From positions 1 to 64,000 of the forward strand of contig JADNRX010000049.1 in the NCBI GenBank assembly GCA_015501595.1: a DNA stretch of 64,000 nucleotides, given 5' to 3'. Below the pieces are notes generated by a model. That model did not search any database, was not told the origin of the DNA, and saw only the letters and a list, made by a program, of their open reading frames with translations. The position numbers and the translations under genes were made by a program. Positions 48,829-59,875 of this stretch are shown in pieces (positions within the stretch are counted from its first letter, which is position 1; each line of letters opens with the position of its first letter). Source of the DNA: Hymenopellis radicata (Eukaryota; Basidiomycota; Agaricomycetes; Agaricales; Physalacriaceae).

Positions 48829-49849
48829 CTATTCCGAATGTTCCCTCTTCACCCTCTTGGTGGTCTTCTCGCTGCTTTGCTCCTTCCCAGCCTACATAAA
48901 ATCAGCCAGCAGTTGAGGAAGGTGGGTGAGTTGGGCTCACCGTAGGTTCCTCCTCAGAGAGGCTAGTCTGACCAGACGTAAGCTTGCGTTTCCTGGATGG
49001 GCCCGAAGACGGCCCAGCAAATCTCGCAGGTGGTGGGGCGGTGCCATCAGCTTGCAATACATCTGGAGAAACTGTAAAATTAAAATGGAAAGGAGAGATA
49101 AATGGGCCATACCAAAGGGTCGATAGCGGAAGACCACCGTCAACAGACGTTTAACTTGAATAGCGAAATGTGTCGTTGTCGTTGAAACAGACTCCGGATC
49201 GCCCAACCTACACCAAGATGAGGCACATGGATGAATCGAGGCAGTCGAGCTCACTGAGTATAATGGGCGATCCCCTTCTTCGACCGCTCGTGCACTAAGC
49301 CAACCTCCTGGTACGGATGGCCATGGAAAGGGACCACTGGTCCAGGGGCGACCTCCCAATGTTCGATACGTATTTCTCCCAACTCAGCCGTGGCAGAGGA
49401 CATGGAATCCAAAAGGTCGTCGTCATCTATATCACAGTTAGTATGGGTTGATATTTGGAGTGCTGTTAGATGCCAACCGCTGAATCGTACGTTGGCAAAC
49501 ATGAGCTTGCGCGCGGTGGTAGCCGAGATGGCGACGTCCCAGAGAGAGAAATAATCTTTCTTTGAAAGGCTTGAAGGGTGAATGGATCCACCACCAGCGT
49601 ATTGGCCGTCGACAAAGACATAGATACCAGTCTCCACCGGACACTGCTTATGCCTAAGGTGAACGGAAAATGTCTGCCATAATGAGCTATAACTTGAGGA
49701 TCGGAGACAGCGACAGGACACACCTTGCCCGGCTCTGAGGGCACCCAGCACGATACCTCTCGCGCATCATCATGCACCTCGACACCGTGCTCTTCCAAAG
49801 GCTTTCCATCGGTGTTAATCCAGGCCGTGACGGAGTTGTAGTGAACCAT
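48829..49849 (-). CDS. DUF7918-family protein
   Basis: ATG 49849-49847 gives MVHYNSVTAWINTDGKPLEE-HGVEV, followed by VSCWVPSEPG. A short intron (about 49722-49686) joins NSLWQTFSVHLRHKQ and then IYVFVDGQYAGGGSIHP. Next are LGEIRIEHWEV, the family signature VHERSKKGIAH, VVFRYRPF, and a last part SPDVLQADGTAPPPARFAG ending in KTTKRVKREHSE at TAG 48831-48829. DUF7918 proteins are common in mushroom genomes: an N-terminal beta-sandwich, the VHERSKK block, and a low-complexity tail with basic clusters (KRK, KRVKR) that suggest nuclear location. Function is unknown. All junctions are phase-consistent GT-AG and the gene looks intact. Confidence 0.85.
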
Positions 49850-51595
49850 GTCGCAATTACTTGGGGATAGTGGCGGCCTGGAATATGTAAGTCACGGAAG
49901 AAGGTACGCGTTTATAAGTGATGATTGCTTCAAAAAGTCTTTATGGCCTTTGTGGAAAGGTCTTCAGAGTTCTCCGAAAATCGGAATCCGTGGCTCTCAC
50001 ATCGCCGTTGTTTTCGTGAATCGTCCGCACAAAGGGCATAAAGAGGGAAAAGGGGATAGCACCCGTGTCGCGAGCTGCTTCTTTGTGGAGGTGATACGAC
50101 AGAAGGAACTCGAGGACTCTCGGTCTCTCTCGCGCCCTTCAGGTTGGCAGAGCATATGGGCGGCATGCGTGGCAAGGTGGTGGTGGAAGGATAAGTAGCC
50201 CTCTGTGTGCTCCATTCGATCGGCTTAAACGGGACATTCTCACGTGCCCGTTCGTTCGAACCCAGCCAGCTAGCTTTGAATCCCTCCGGAAAGCACATTC
50301 CTAAATCTTCACGCTGACGCTCTTGACGGGTCTGTGAAGGCCCAGACTTTCTTATCCTTTCTCCAGAAATTCGTCCTTTGTGGCCGATCGTGACAAATGG
50401 GTTCGTGGCGTTTCAACGTCGGCGTATCACTCTAAGCCCTTTGTCCTTAACACAGATTCTTCAGGATGCTTATGACTTTCATCTAGCCCAGGCTGTCCTT
50501 TATAATGGACTAGTAGCTACCCTATCAGTAAGAACCTGTTCACTCGTCGCCCCATTTTCAACGATGTCCGCAACCCTCTACATCTTTCGTCTCCTCCTCG
50601 CAATCACCCTCTTTATCTCGTTGATACGTATCCATCGCCTCGGACTGCTTGCCATTCGGGGTCATCAGGCGTGTCTGGTTAGCCAATATCGGCAGTTAGT
50701 TCCACAGTCCGCCCTCTTACGAGGGATGGAGGCGCTTCTGACTGACCTCTTCAAATCGCTCTTGAACGGATACGAGAAACTGGTTTCCATCGCTGCTCGG
50801 ACTTCTGGAGAGAATTTTGAGCGGGCGTGGAGTTTCATGTGAGTACTTCTGATAAGCAGTTCTTGCTCCAGAATGTTAAAGCCTCTTCGCAGGCGGGAAA
50901 CCGCCGTTAGGTCTTGCCTTCAAATGCTCCGAGAGCTCCTGTGGGCGTGGGGTATGTTGTGAGTCGACTGGGTTTCTCTGCAGTTAGGTCCTTACTTATT
51001 GCTGCGTGATTCAGCAGTCGTGAGGTAGACGTTATTTGGCGGATAGTGGAGCTCTCATGCAGCTTGGCCTTTGCTGACTTCGTCGCATTCATCTTTGGGG
51101 CATCGAAGCGTTGGGCGGAGGCTTGTGGTGTTCTCTTCATCCGAGTCTGGAATTGGTGAGCCAAAAGCTTTTGAGAGGTCCCTGAGCTCATCTTCGGTTA
51201 GGATGATTGAAGCAGATTGCGCCGTCGTAACGCCTTGATCACGATCACCGTTTTTACGAACCCTTTAAGTATGATCCTTCAATTTTTCATCTCTTTGATT
51301 CTTTAGTTCTTTCTGCATTGCATGTACATACAGTTATTCCACGCTGGAACGAAATATAATAGTGAGGTAGACCTTCAAGTATGTAAACTCTTCGGCAACA
51401 GACACCGACTTCCGCGAAAAATAGCACTCAGTGGAGGCTAGGATGAGATGGTTTGGACATACGTCGTGCAAGTCTAGGAACGTTTGAAGGGCTCGACTCG
51501 ACCATCGCAATCGTGTATTCGCATTCACCACGACTTCGAGAGAGGTAAACTAATGGAGTTACCTCGACTCGGGTTCGCCACATTGCTGATTCGAT
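49850..51595. other. No gene firmly recognised
   Basis: A plus-strand frame at 50563-50842 starts MSATLYIFRLLLAITLFISL, a possible signal anchor, but no family is recognised and no exon chain follows. The rest is unassigned. Confidence 0.3.
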
Positions 51596-52307
51596 GACAG
51601 TTGCTTCTTCACCATCATCATCGTCAACATCTTGCTCGAGGCGCAGTTCCCCAGCTTTGCAAAATCAATGTGCAGTCTCTCGGTTGCCTCAGTGTTATAT
51701 CCGGCTGCAGACGCCGTGGGATTTAATCATTGGGATGTAATCGAGCATGGAGTGAATTTTCGGGATGTTAAAGTGGTTACCCACGCCAGTATCCACGAGG
51801 ATGTGTTTGTATCCGTGGAAGGTGCGTAAAGCGGTCTCATGGCTTCAAGCGACGAATCGGTGTGATGCTCAAAGTGCGCATAGTGAATGAACTCGAGGAC
51901 TGAACGGACGCATATCACCACCTTCTTCGACGCGGCACCTGCTGTTACCATCCAGAAGACCTTTTCCCATTTCCTTGTATTCTGTTCCTGTCCACTGCGT
52001 GACAAACAAGATGCCTTTCTTGAAATGGCGGAGATGGGAACTTCTCGGGAGGGCCTGGAAGCGCTTATCGATATCTGTCTTGTCGACGTTCGATGCCTCG
52101 GTGGCCCACGTCGCTATGTGGTCCTTGAACACGCCCTTGTGACTGATGGAAAATATCGGGGGTAAAACAGTTGAATATGTCGCAGTGCGGTAAGTCTTTC
52201 CAGAAAGGCACAACAGATCGCAGCCCTAACATCGTGTATTCGCCAGGTTGGTACCCAGCGGCGACGGCCTGCAGTATGTCGAGTGTTGTCTTTACGAAGA
52301 GGATCAT
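51596..52307 (-). mobile_element. KDZ-type (Plavaka-like) transposase relic
   Basis: The minus strand encodes [110 protein letters not shown] and GYNTEATERLHIDFAKLG. These motifs, in this order, are the conserved core of Plavaka/KDZ DNA-transposon transposases of Agaricomycetes. The pieces lie in at least three frames with small indels, so the gene is dead. No terminal repeats were found around it, and the N- and C-terminal parts are missing. Confidence 0.85.
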
Positions 52308-52977
52308 GGTCTGGACCGTTACACATTGGACGTTTCAGCATGGTGGGAGAAGAAAGTCGGTAAGCTGACATTGACTGTTTATGGTAAGTCAGTCTAAAAC
52401 AAACCAAGTCAACGAGTAGTTCGGTGTCTACATCAGCTAGGCGACCTCTTTCTCCGGTTCCTCCGAATTCGACCCACGCTGTGGTTCAGAAACCAGCGGC
52501 ACGGTCTCGGAAGTGGATGCGTTCGATTTGGAACCTGCCACCTGTAAGTGCTCGTACTTTGTCTAATTTCCGCTTCTTTCTGACCCATGCTAGCGCAAGC
52601 GCGTACCAACCACGAAAATGCCAACGTTCAGCTGCTGCGCGGAAGGACAGTGCCACGGCCAAGTACAAACAGGAGAAACCCAAATGTGCGGTGATTTCTC
52701 CTCATGATATACGTCTGAATTGGTTTAGGCGACACGGAGCAGGTCAGTGTTACCGGTAACCGTGCACGATGGAGTATATTGATGCACATGGTCGTGACCT
52801 GCCGCGGGAAGTGTGTTAACGAGATGCCTGGACCTTCTCGAATGCGGCAAGTCATTTCTCTTATATTCAAAGTCGCTCTGATTGTTACTTCAGATTCATT
52901 CACGAGGGTCTACTACTCCGGAGCCCCTTGCGAAACCATCCCGCCGTCTGACTGGGAAACCCCGCTCTATCGACGCC

Positions 52978-53778
52978 ATGCCTCGTACAGATCTCTCCAG
53001 CTCGACGCCCATCGTCGCGCCAAACTTGTTCGCTAGTGTTTAATCTTGTTCACTTTGAGACATATTTCCTCTAGGTTTATTCGGTCCTCGTACTCCACCA
53101 ATTGTACCAGCCTCTGCTGTAAGCTCTGCGTTCTGCGTTCTGATTCTCCTCGGGTTTGTTTGGTCCACGTAGCCCATTATCTTCACCGCCCGTGCCAGTG
53201 CAGTGGGAAATGTCTTCACCGCCCGTGCCAGTGCAGTGGGAAATGGCTTTACCCACTACGCCGCCAGTAGGCCATCCCGCATCTATGCATCGTTCTTGGG
53301 TCATTCCTCAGCAGATCAGCAATCTCAGGGTATGTCCTTTCTTGTGTCCTGATATCCCGCATGTTCATCTCAGTCCATTTACATAGGCCCAACCACAGGT
53401 TCCTAACGGTGTGCCAGCTAAGTACGCGCATTTTGACGTTTTGCTGTGCCGGCGCTCAAACAAACATTTTGCAGCATGGTCAATATCAGCATCCATGGGC
53501 GTTGCCCACGGGGTGTACAACGAAATGGCTGCCCGCTCTCAACCGTCGGAAAAAATGGATGATCTATCCCAAATAACATTCTCTTACTCCCCACTTTTCT
53601 ATCTCCTTTGACATTGCAACTACTTGTGCCATCATATCGCGCCGAATGCGAGATAATCTCGCTAACAAACCCAAGCTCCCTCCGGGCCGTAGGCCACAGC
53701 GTCAAAGAACAGCTTGCCGAGGCAATACCGCACTTCTTCCAGCCCACTCGCGATGACTGGGTCTTGTTCGATGCATGA
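52978..53778 (+). CDS. Possible split gene, function unrecognised
   Basis: ATG 52978 gives MPRTDLSSSTPIVAPNLFA. A GT-AG intron (about 53035-53083) leads in phase to SLFGPRTPPIVPASA. Another intron ends at 53172 and opens an exon with two identical 33-bp units (53180-53212, 53213-53245) encoding FTARASAVGNV-like repeats. The next intron (about 53331-53385) joins AQPQVPNGVPAKYAHFDVLL and VAHGVYNEMAARSQPSEKMD. A further conserved-looking block, VPSYRAECEIISLTNPSSLR, LAEAIPHFFQPTRDDWVLFD, is one base out of frame with it. No domain is recognised; it may be a slightly broken gene. Confidence 0.4.
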
Positions 53779-55760
53779 CACCAATCTCGATGACATGTGA
53801 GGAAGCGCCCCGCCGGAGGAGAATGGACGACTTGGGAAAGCGGTCGAAGATTCCTGATACTAACAGAATCCCAGTGGCTTCCCGACTGTCGACCTGTCCG
53901 GCATCTATTTGGGCGGACAGGTTAGGTGGCGAAATGCACAAATCCAACAAGCCGCTTCGATACCTTCTCTTTTCCTCACTGAACTGATTATTCAGAATGG
54001 CGGGACGCGTAACGATCTCATCCTGATCATTGATGTTCCATCCATTTGTTGGCTCTACATATGACTATTTTAACATTCATGGAGCACTCCTGGCGCCTCC
54101 ACCTCTGCAGTGCAGCTATACGAATATGTCGCGTCTCTTGGACCTCCTGGGCAGCGGGACGACGCGTCTGCATCTGCTAGCCATGCCCGACAACCATCTA
54201 TAATCCCGGATACCGGCTTCTCCCCCAGCACCAAATACCGCTCCCCGCGAGCACGTCTCAATGATGCGATCCTCGCATTGGTGCACTAGTCAGGGCGGGA
54301 AGGGTAATCGGTATGGGAATCAGGATACAGCTTGTCGGATACAGCGGATGTCGCGAATATGGTTTTTTGTGCCTTCAGGCAATGGTAAGTATGCGGCGAA
54401 CGACGACGGGTCTGGGGCTTTTGACCATAGGTAGGACAGACATCACATACATGCCGAACGTCCTGGGGAGCATGATTCGCTTGACAAAGGACTTCGCTAC
54501 CATGGAAGATGCGCTCGAGGTGATGACCACAAGTTACCTGCGCGACGTGTGCATGTAGAGTACATTCCTACTGGCGGTGTGGCTACGAGGTTGAAGATTA
54601 TGTTGTAGAAAAGCCTAACATAAAGGTATTAGTGAGAGTCCAGGTCATGGGTAAGTCTTATCTTGAACGCAAGTCGAATGAGCGCGGCGTCACGTCAAGA
54701 TGCGGACTAGGGATGTACAGGCCAGGGTCGGGCTCGCAGGCCGGGCTAAGGTCGGGCTCAAGCAGGTCGGACCCAACAAAATGCCTCTGACCCCAAGTCT
54801 TTTTGAGTCAAGGTCTGAGTGAAAGGCATTAGTAAAGTCCACAGTTAAGGAACATACCAAGACCCTCAACATTGCAAACCAAGTCGAGAGCATGAAGGAA
54901 AGATTAAGATGAGTGGAAGCATCATGGTTAGAATCTTGTTGAAGATTGACCCCATTCATTATCACTGAGAGCTCCAACGTCAAGTCAAGCTGCCGAATCA
55001 AAGGTCAGCATGCTAACGACGATATACTGGCATGCAGAAGAACAACTCACCATCAGCGTCAATGTACAAGACTGTCGTCCGAAGCCTGAGCAAAGTTTAA
55101 ATGGAGACAACTGTATTGTTAATGTAACAAGTCGATCACAGCAACGTTGACTTACTGAGCTTAGCCTTGATTGAATCGTTAGGTACTTGTCCGAGTGCGA
55201 TTCAGAGGCAAATCTCAACATGGACAGCGTTAGCGCAGAGAGGTCGACGAGAAACTACGCTGAGAACTGACTTAGTACGGTCTCGTGAAGGCCCGGGAAC
55301 AAGCCATTCCACGAGGTTTCATAACAACGAACTCTTGCGAGCTTTGGCTTGGGATGCATTGACATACACGTCGATAGGACGATATCATTCGTCTTCGAGT
55401 CCGCAGGTTTATGTGCTGGCCCTCGAGTCTGTGGTCTTGAGTCATTCTGCGAGGTCGACGCGGTTCCATGCCCCTCAGCGCGGTCAAGTAGACACGACCC
55501 GAAGAACGTCGACTGTGAAGATGTCCTGTTCAGGACTTAGGACGACTTATTGGCTGGTGGTCATCGGAGGCTTCTGTTCGTCTAGATCTGATCTTATCAG
55601 CCCTTATCATATCACTCCCCCTAGATCGGAAAAGATGTTTGCTCCAAGACAGCTGATGTTACGCTCACCTCTAGACGCGTCTTCGACACTATGTCTCGTT
55701 AGCAGTCTAGATCCTTATTGGCGAGGAAGTCGCTACATTGTAAATCAGGCGCATACATTC
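53779..55760. other. No gene recognised
   Basis: Several frames of 60-200 codons without family similarity. A short run of GTCGGGCT-type words sits near 54722-54770. The interval separates the unassigned gene from the UCH gene. Confidence 0.3.
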
Positions 55761-57176
55761 CTATTTCTTCAACAACTGCGCTAGGTGTCCCTCGTTATTC
55801 AAACGAGTGATAAACTCTGAAAAGAACGGCTCATAATCATGTGTTCGCTTGAGATGCTCCGTCTAACCAACATTGTCAGTAGACCATCACGAAACGTAGC
55901 AGGAAGACATACATTTTGCTCTGCAGCCTTGGTGAGCTCTTGCTGCACCGCATCCCTCGCCGCCATTCCCTTCTTCACACAGACTTCCCAAGCCTTCCGC
56001 CGCTGTTCTTGATCCATGTCAATAATCTCCTTGTCTCGGCGCATTCTTCGCTCGCCGAAATTCACCAAATACGTCGGACAGACGTCCTCTTCAAAGACGC
56101 TTGCAGCCGAATCGCAAAGCTCTGGGTCGACCGAATTCTCCCAACCTGGATCCAAATGGCGCTCCAGCACGCGACGCTCGCGTTTCCAATACTCCCATTC
56201 ATCGTTAGCCGTCTCGAAAGCACCATCCACAATGGCGAGAAGGCTGAACTGGATATGGCCATACTTGCGCATCTTAGTGCGGAGCGCGGGCCGCACGACG
56301 TTCATCCACTCCGTAGAGGCCTCGCCGACTTCCAACGGACCGGATTTGAGCCCGTCGAGCTCCCAGACCTTGCCGTTTGCGGGAACGTAACCGATGAAAT
56401 GGTAGACCTCGTCCTCTGTTTCTTCCTCTTTCTTTGCGGGTTTCTTGGTCGTCTTTGCACGTTTGTTGGGAGGAGGGTCGGCATTACGCTTTTTCTTTTT
56501 GGCGTCGAGGGTTGTCGTGGCAATAACGTTGATGGCCCCGCGGATATCGGGTGGTCTGTACAGAGTTAGCGGTAAATTATCGACGATAGACTACTCACCT
56601 AGCAAGCCAGTTGTGCGCCTCACGAATAAATTGGATATGGCGAGACCGCGCATCTGTCGTGGATTAGCCGTCGGCGTGGTCAACAGAAAAGTAGACGAAC
56701 CACAGGCGACATATCCTTTGTCTCCTCCTTGAAATAGGCCATGTCGTCGCCAATCTTGACGTCTGGACAGTTGAATAAGACGTTTAGAATTGCCTGTGAA
56801 GCGCAGGCGTCGTCGCTGAGCTGGTTGGCGAACCAGACGCGCTCCGCGGTCGGATCATCGAAGGTGCCCGGGCGATGGGTGTCCTTGCGCCATAGAAAGC
56901 AGAATATGAGGCCGTGCGGGTGGAGGTGGTCGACGGCCCATGGCTCAATGTCGTAGAGCTCCACAAACTCGAGGCCTTTGACGCCGAGCTTGCGGGTGAG
57001 CGTTGTGAAGACGCCTGTCGACGCTGTTCATGGTGGTCGTAAGGCAACATCTAAATGAACGCGCCTGGATCCGATTCAATCACTGCAAACGGCCCTCCAA
57101 CAATTGGGTCTATACCGGGCCCACCGTTCTCTGTCTTGGTTGCTGTCGTCGTTGACGTCGTTGAAGAAGAGGCCAT
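55761..57176 (-). CDS. Ubiquitin C-terminal hydrolase, UCH37/UCHL5 type (peptidase C12)
   Basis: Cysteine deubiquitinase. ATG 57176-57174, Thr/Ser-rich leader, then VFTTLTRKLGVKGLEFVELY. The catalytic set is all visible: oxyanion Gln and Cys in FANQLSDDACASQAILNVLF, His in VYHFIGYVPANGK, Asp in WELDGL. A K-rich insert (DAKKKKRN...KRAKTTKKPAKKEE) follows exon 3. The C-terminal tail has EEDVCPTYLV...LKRTHDYEPFFSEF, the UCH37 ULD-like region that binds DEUBAD partners, ending KK-TAG at 55761. Intron 1 (57064-57015) has a GC donor. In exon 3, RGLAISN and FIREAHNWLA are in different frames (about 56628-56633). An alternative acceptor at 56619 would restore frame while skipping both. Fungal homologues act at the proteasome (Rpn13) or INO80. 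Confidence 0.85.
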
Positions 57177-57324
57177 GATATACGTAACCAAAAGGTAAGT
57201 AAATCAGTACCTCAGAAACAGGCGACCTAATAGTAAGATAGTACATTATAATACCACCTACTCTGTCAAAGCATCGTCTTCATACAAGCCAGAGCGCGTA
57301 TATGATAAGCAGGCCCAATTACAT

Positions 57325-58517
57325 TTATCGGTCATGATAAAAACAACCTCGAATATAGAAAAGTGTCCCATGACTTTCTCTGCCAAACCGTTCGTCCACA
57401 GACTCCACTGCATCGTCCTCTCGCCACCTCCACACCGTCAGCGTCTTCCACGCATTCCCGTTCGGTCTTTTGTTCTTCTCGACTCGCCCGTCCATATCCA
57501 AAATCGCATTTTCCAACATGCTCGGCCCCGTAAACGTAGCATTCCATATCGAATCGTCTGGATCCCCCGGTGTGCGTGACAGTAAATCAGCAGGGAGGTA
57601 CTGCGTAGTACTGTCGGGTAATAAAACAGTCACTGCCCGCGTTCGGGGATTGAGGGACTGAATCTGAGAATAACTCAGTCGAATAATAATAATAATACGT
57701 TCGAGTATGACTTACTACGGCATCCTTTTCCACCACAACATCAAGCCCAGAGAAATGTCTCTTGTAAGAGATCACATCTCCAACCTTGAGCACCGCCGCA
57801 GCGACCATATCGCTCAACTTGACATCAGCCGCTTGCCTGTGAGAATCTGATGAGCATCTTATGGCAAAGATCAGAAATGACAAACCCTGCTCGCGCGGAC
57901 GCCACCGACGAGTCATTCACACCAGAGGTTCTGGCGGCAACTGGGGATGGAATAGGTACCAGGACCCTATCGTCGTTCTCCCACACCTCATCCTTATACG
58001 GCGCAGAAAGACTGCCGTCACGAATACCATCGATATAGCGCTGCACCTTCCCTGCGTGAGTCTCCGTCTTCCATCCGGAAAATATGTGATCTTGGAAGGT
58101 GCGCGCCGCGGAATTGAAATGCGGGTCTTTGAACACGGCAAGATCTAGGACACCAGAAGAGGAGGATTGTGTCAACGAGCTGCCCTTGGGATGTGTAGAG
58201 TCGACGTAGGATTGGTAGTCGTGGCAGGCAGTGGGTGGAAGAAGAGCGAAGGCGAAAGCATTGTCCATGCTTCTGCGTTCAATATTTCCTGTAGGAAATA
58301 TTCAGAAGTGAAATAGAATAAACAGTGAGTACTAGTGAGTACGTACCCCGATATCCATCTTGGTGAGTTGACTTTTTGGATTTTGCAGAAGGTATTGAAC
58401 ATTCAAAGCCTTGTCCTTCCCCTTCGGCCTGGGCTTCGCGGTTGATCTAGAAGGCAATGAAGACGCCTCTTGTGCTTTCGCAGACGGACGCGTAAAGCGC
58501 TTTGGTCGAGTGGACAT
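57325..58517 (-). CDS. ASXH/DEUBAD-type protein (Asx homology)
   Basis: ATG 58517-58515; exon 1 (to 58347) is basic and ends VQYLLQNPKSQLTKMDIG. Exon 2 from 58288 gives EILNAEAWTMLSP, then ALLPPTACHDY, DPHFNSAARTFQDHIFSGW and VQRYIDGIRDGSLSAPYKDE. This is the order of the ASXH domain (LxxxxWxxLSP, LLP, FQDxLxxGW, GxxDPxxAPxKxE). Later exons read VKLSDMVAAAVLKVGDVISY-KRHF and RAVTVLLPDSTTQYLPADLL, ending at 57325. The domain forms the DEUBAD that activates UCH enzymes (ASXL with BAP1, RPN13/INO80G with UCH37). LSPS and ALLPPTA lie in different frames (about 58241-58250), so a small deletion or sequence error is suspected. The UCH gene follows 148 bp downstream on the same strand. Confidence 0.8.
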
Positions 58518-58747
58518 TAGGTGGGACGTTTAATGAGATCGTTTCGTGTCAGATTCAAGCAGAGCGCGTAGATGCAGAGTTGTAATATTTCTTTGCAGGC
58601 AGTAGAGGTGAACGCACCCCTCTCACGCCAGTAGAAGAGAAAGAAGAGAAATTTGGAAATTTGTTGCCGAGTCTTCGTGCCGGATACTCCGATCCGTATA
58701 TGAAATGCGGCGCAGTCAACTTGACGACACTCAGCCCGACCTCTGAA
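58518..58747. promoter_or_regulatory. Putative shared promoter between divergent genes
   Basis: The 230 bp between the divergent start codons of the ASXH-type gene (58515) and the ARTK-protein gene (58748) must hold both promoters. No TATA box or named operator is evident; a short CT/GA-rich stretch lies at 58629-58655. Confidence 0.4.
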
Positions 58748-59478
58748 ATGGCAAGAACAAAGCACGCCCCGCGACCACAACCCCAGCGGCCGCCCACTAA
58801 AATGCAGCGCCTTCGCATGATGACGCGGCATGCAATGGTACCGCGCCGCCCTGATACTGTTGGTAAGTCACCGGAGCGATGTCTATTGCTGTACACTAAC
58901 TTGTATGACCAGAGAGTGTTATTGCCGTGAAACGCACAGAGCAAGGCTTGCAATACAAAGTGTCGTATTTGCATGGACTTTACGCTCACCGAAAGTATGT
59001 TTGCCACTGTTGGTTGTTCTTTCACTAATGGAAATGGCTTAGCTGGAAGGCCCCGATTTTTTTTGAAGCAGAGGCGAACAAGAAGTCGAACAAGGAGAAC
59101 CAGCTCAGTCGGTTCTGGTCTCACGTCAGTCACCGATATCAAATAAATCGTGAGGACTTCGTTTGCGCCAGGACAACAGAGACGAGTTTGTGGTGCTCGA
59201 ATCGCTTCTATCGTAAGTGTATATTACTGATCAGACAGTTCTGATCAAAACTGTCTGACTGACGTCTTACTAGGAGAAGAGTGTGCTCGATCCACCCACA
59301 ACCTAAACCGAGCGGTATGTATGCTTGCATGTTGGAACCTTGGATTGAGCTGATAGCAAATGTACAGCTGTATGTATCTGATAAAGACGATAGTGAGGTG
59401 GTGGAGGATCCAGACCAGCTGAGAGAAGAGCTGGCTAGGGAGGGGCATATTTTTACCAGTTCGTCTTATGATTACTGA
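58748..59478 (+). CDS. Small protein with histone-H3-like ARTK N terminus
   Basis: Five exons (58748-58862, 58913-58994, 59043-59124, 59172-59212, 59274-59478) join in phase to 174 residues. It begins MARTKHAPRPQPQRPPTK: after Met removal the first four residues equal the histone H3 tail up to Lys4. Exons 2-4 give VIAVKRTEQGLQYKVSYLHG-LYAHRNWKAPIFFE and RFWSHDNRDEFVVLESLLSR; the C terminus is acidic (SDKDDSEVVEDPDQLREELA). No known domain is recognised. Every junction is canonical and phase-true, so the model is well supported although the function is not. It is divergent from the ASXH-type gene. Intron 4 contains a CAGACAGTT/AACTGTCTG inverted repeat. Confidence 0.7.
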
Positions 59479-59734
59479 AGAAGTTTGGTTTCTCGGCTAT
59501 GTCGCGTAGGCGACATCGTGGCTAGCTGCCAATCTGAAGTGAATTTTTTGCCAATTCTGCTTGAATTCTTCTACTCTGAATGTTTCAGCGTTCCGGAGAA
59601 GAGCTTGCTGCTGATGCCCCGAGCGTCACCAACTAAGTAATACTAAGTAGTTGTGGGGGTATAATGACTAGGGCCTTTGCGAGGTCCCCACTGAGGACCT
59701 CACTGCCACTGGAAAGTGTTATGTGGTCGTGAGC

Positions 59735-59875
59735 CTGCCCGACTTGATTTTGGTAAAGCCAGGAGACAAGAGGGAGCATATGAGCTGGCTGGTAGATCGG
59801 AAACGTTACGAAGAAGCGCTGGAGGCTCTTGAAGCGATTGAAGCTATGGGAGAATTCAACTATCCTCATGGAGTG
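59735..59875 (+). pseudogene. VPS41 fragment (HOPS complex subunit)
   Basis: The plus strand encodes DLILVKPGDKREHMSWLVDR-KRYEEALEALE. This is the central VPS41 segment (normally DLIxAKPRDxxDHxxWLLExxxYEEALE) linking the beta-propeller to the alpha-solenoid. Nothing else of the ~1000-residue protein is found on either side. It is an isolated exon-sized fragment, presumably transposed or a duplication remnant. Confidence 0.7.

Noticed and set aside
50230..50275. GTTCGAACCC as a tRNA T-loop
   Set aside because: No acceptor, D-arm or anticodon stem can be drawn around it.
52325..52390. Plus-strand WWEKKVGKLTLTVYG-like peptide as a separate protein
   Set aside because: It lies at the upstream edge of the minus-strand transposase relic, is very short, and has no continuing exon.
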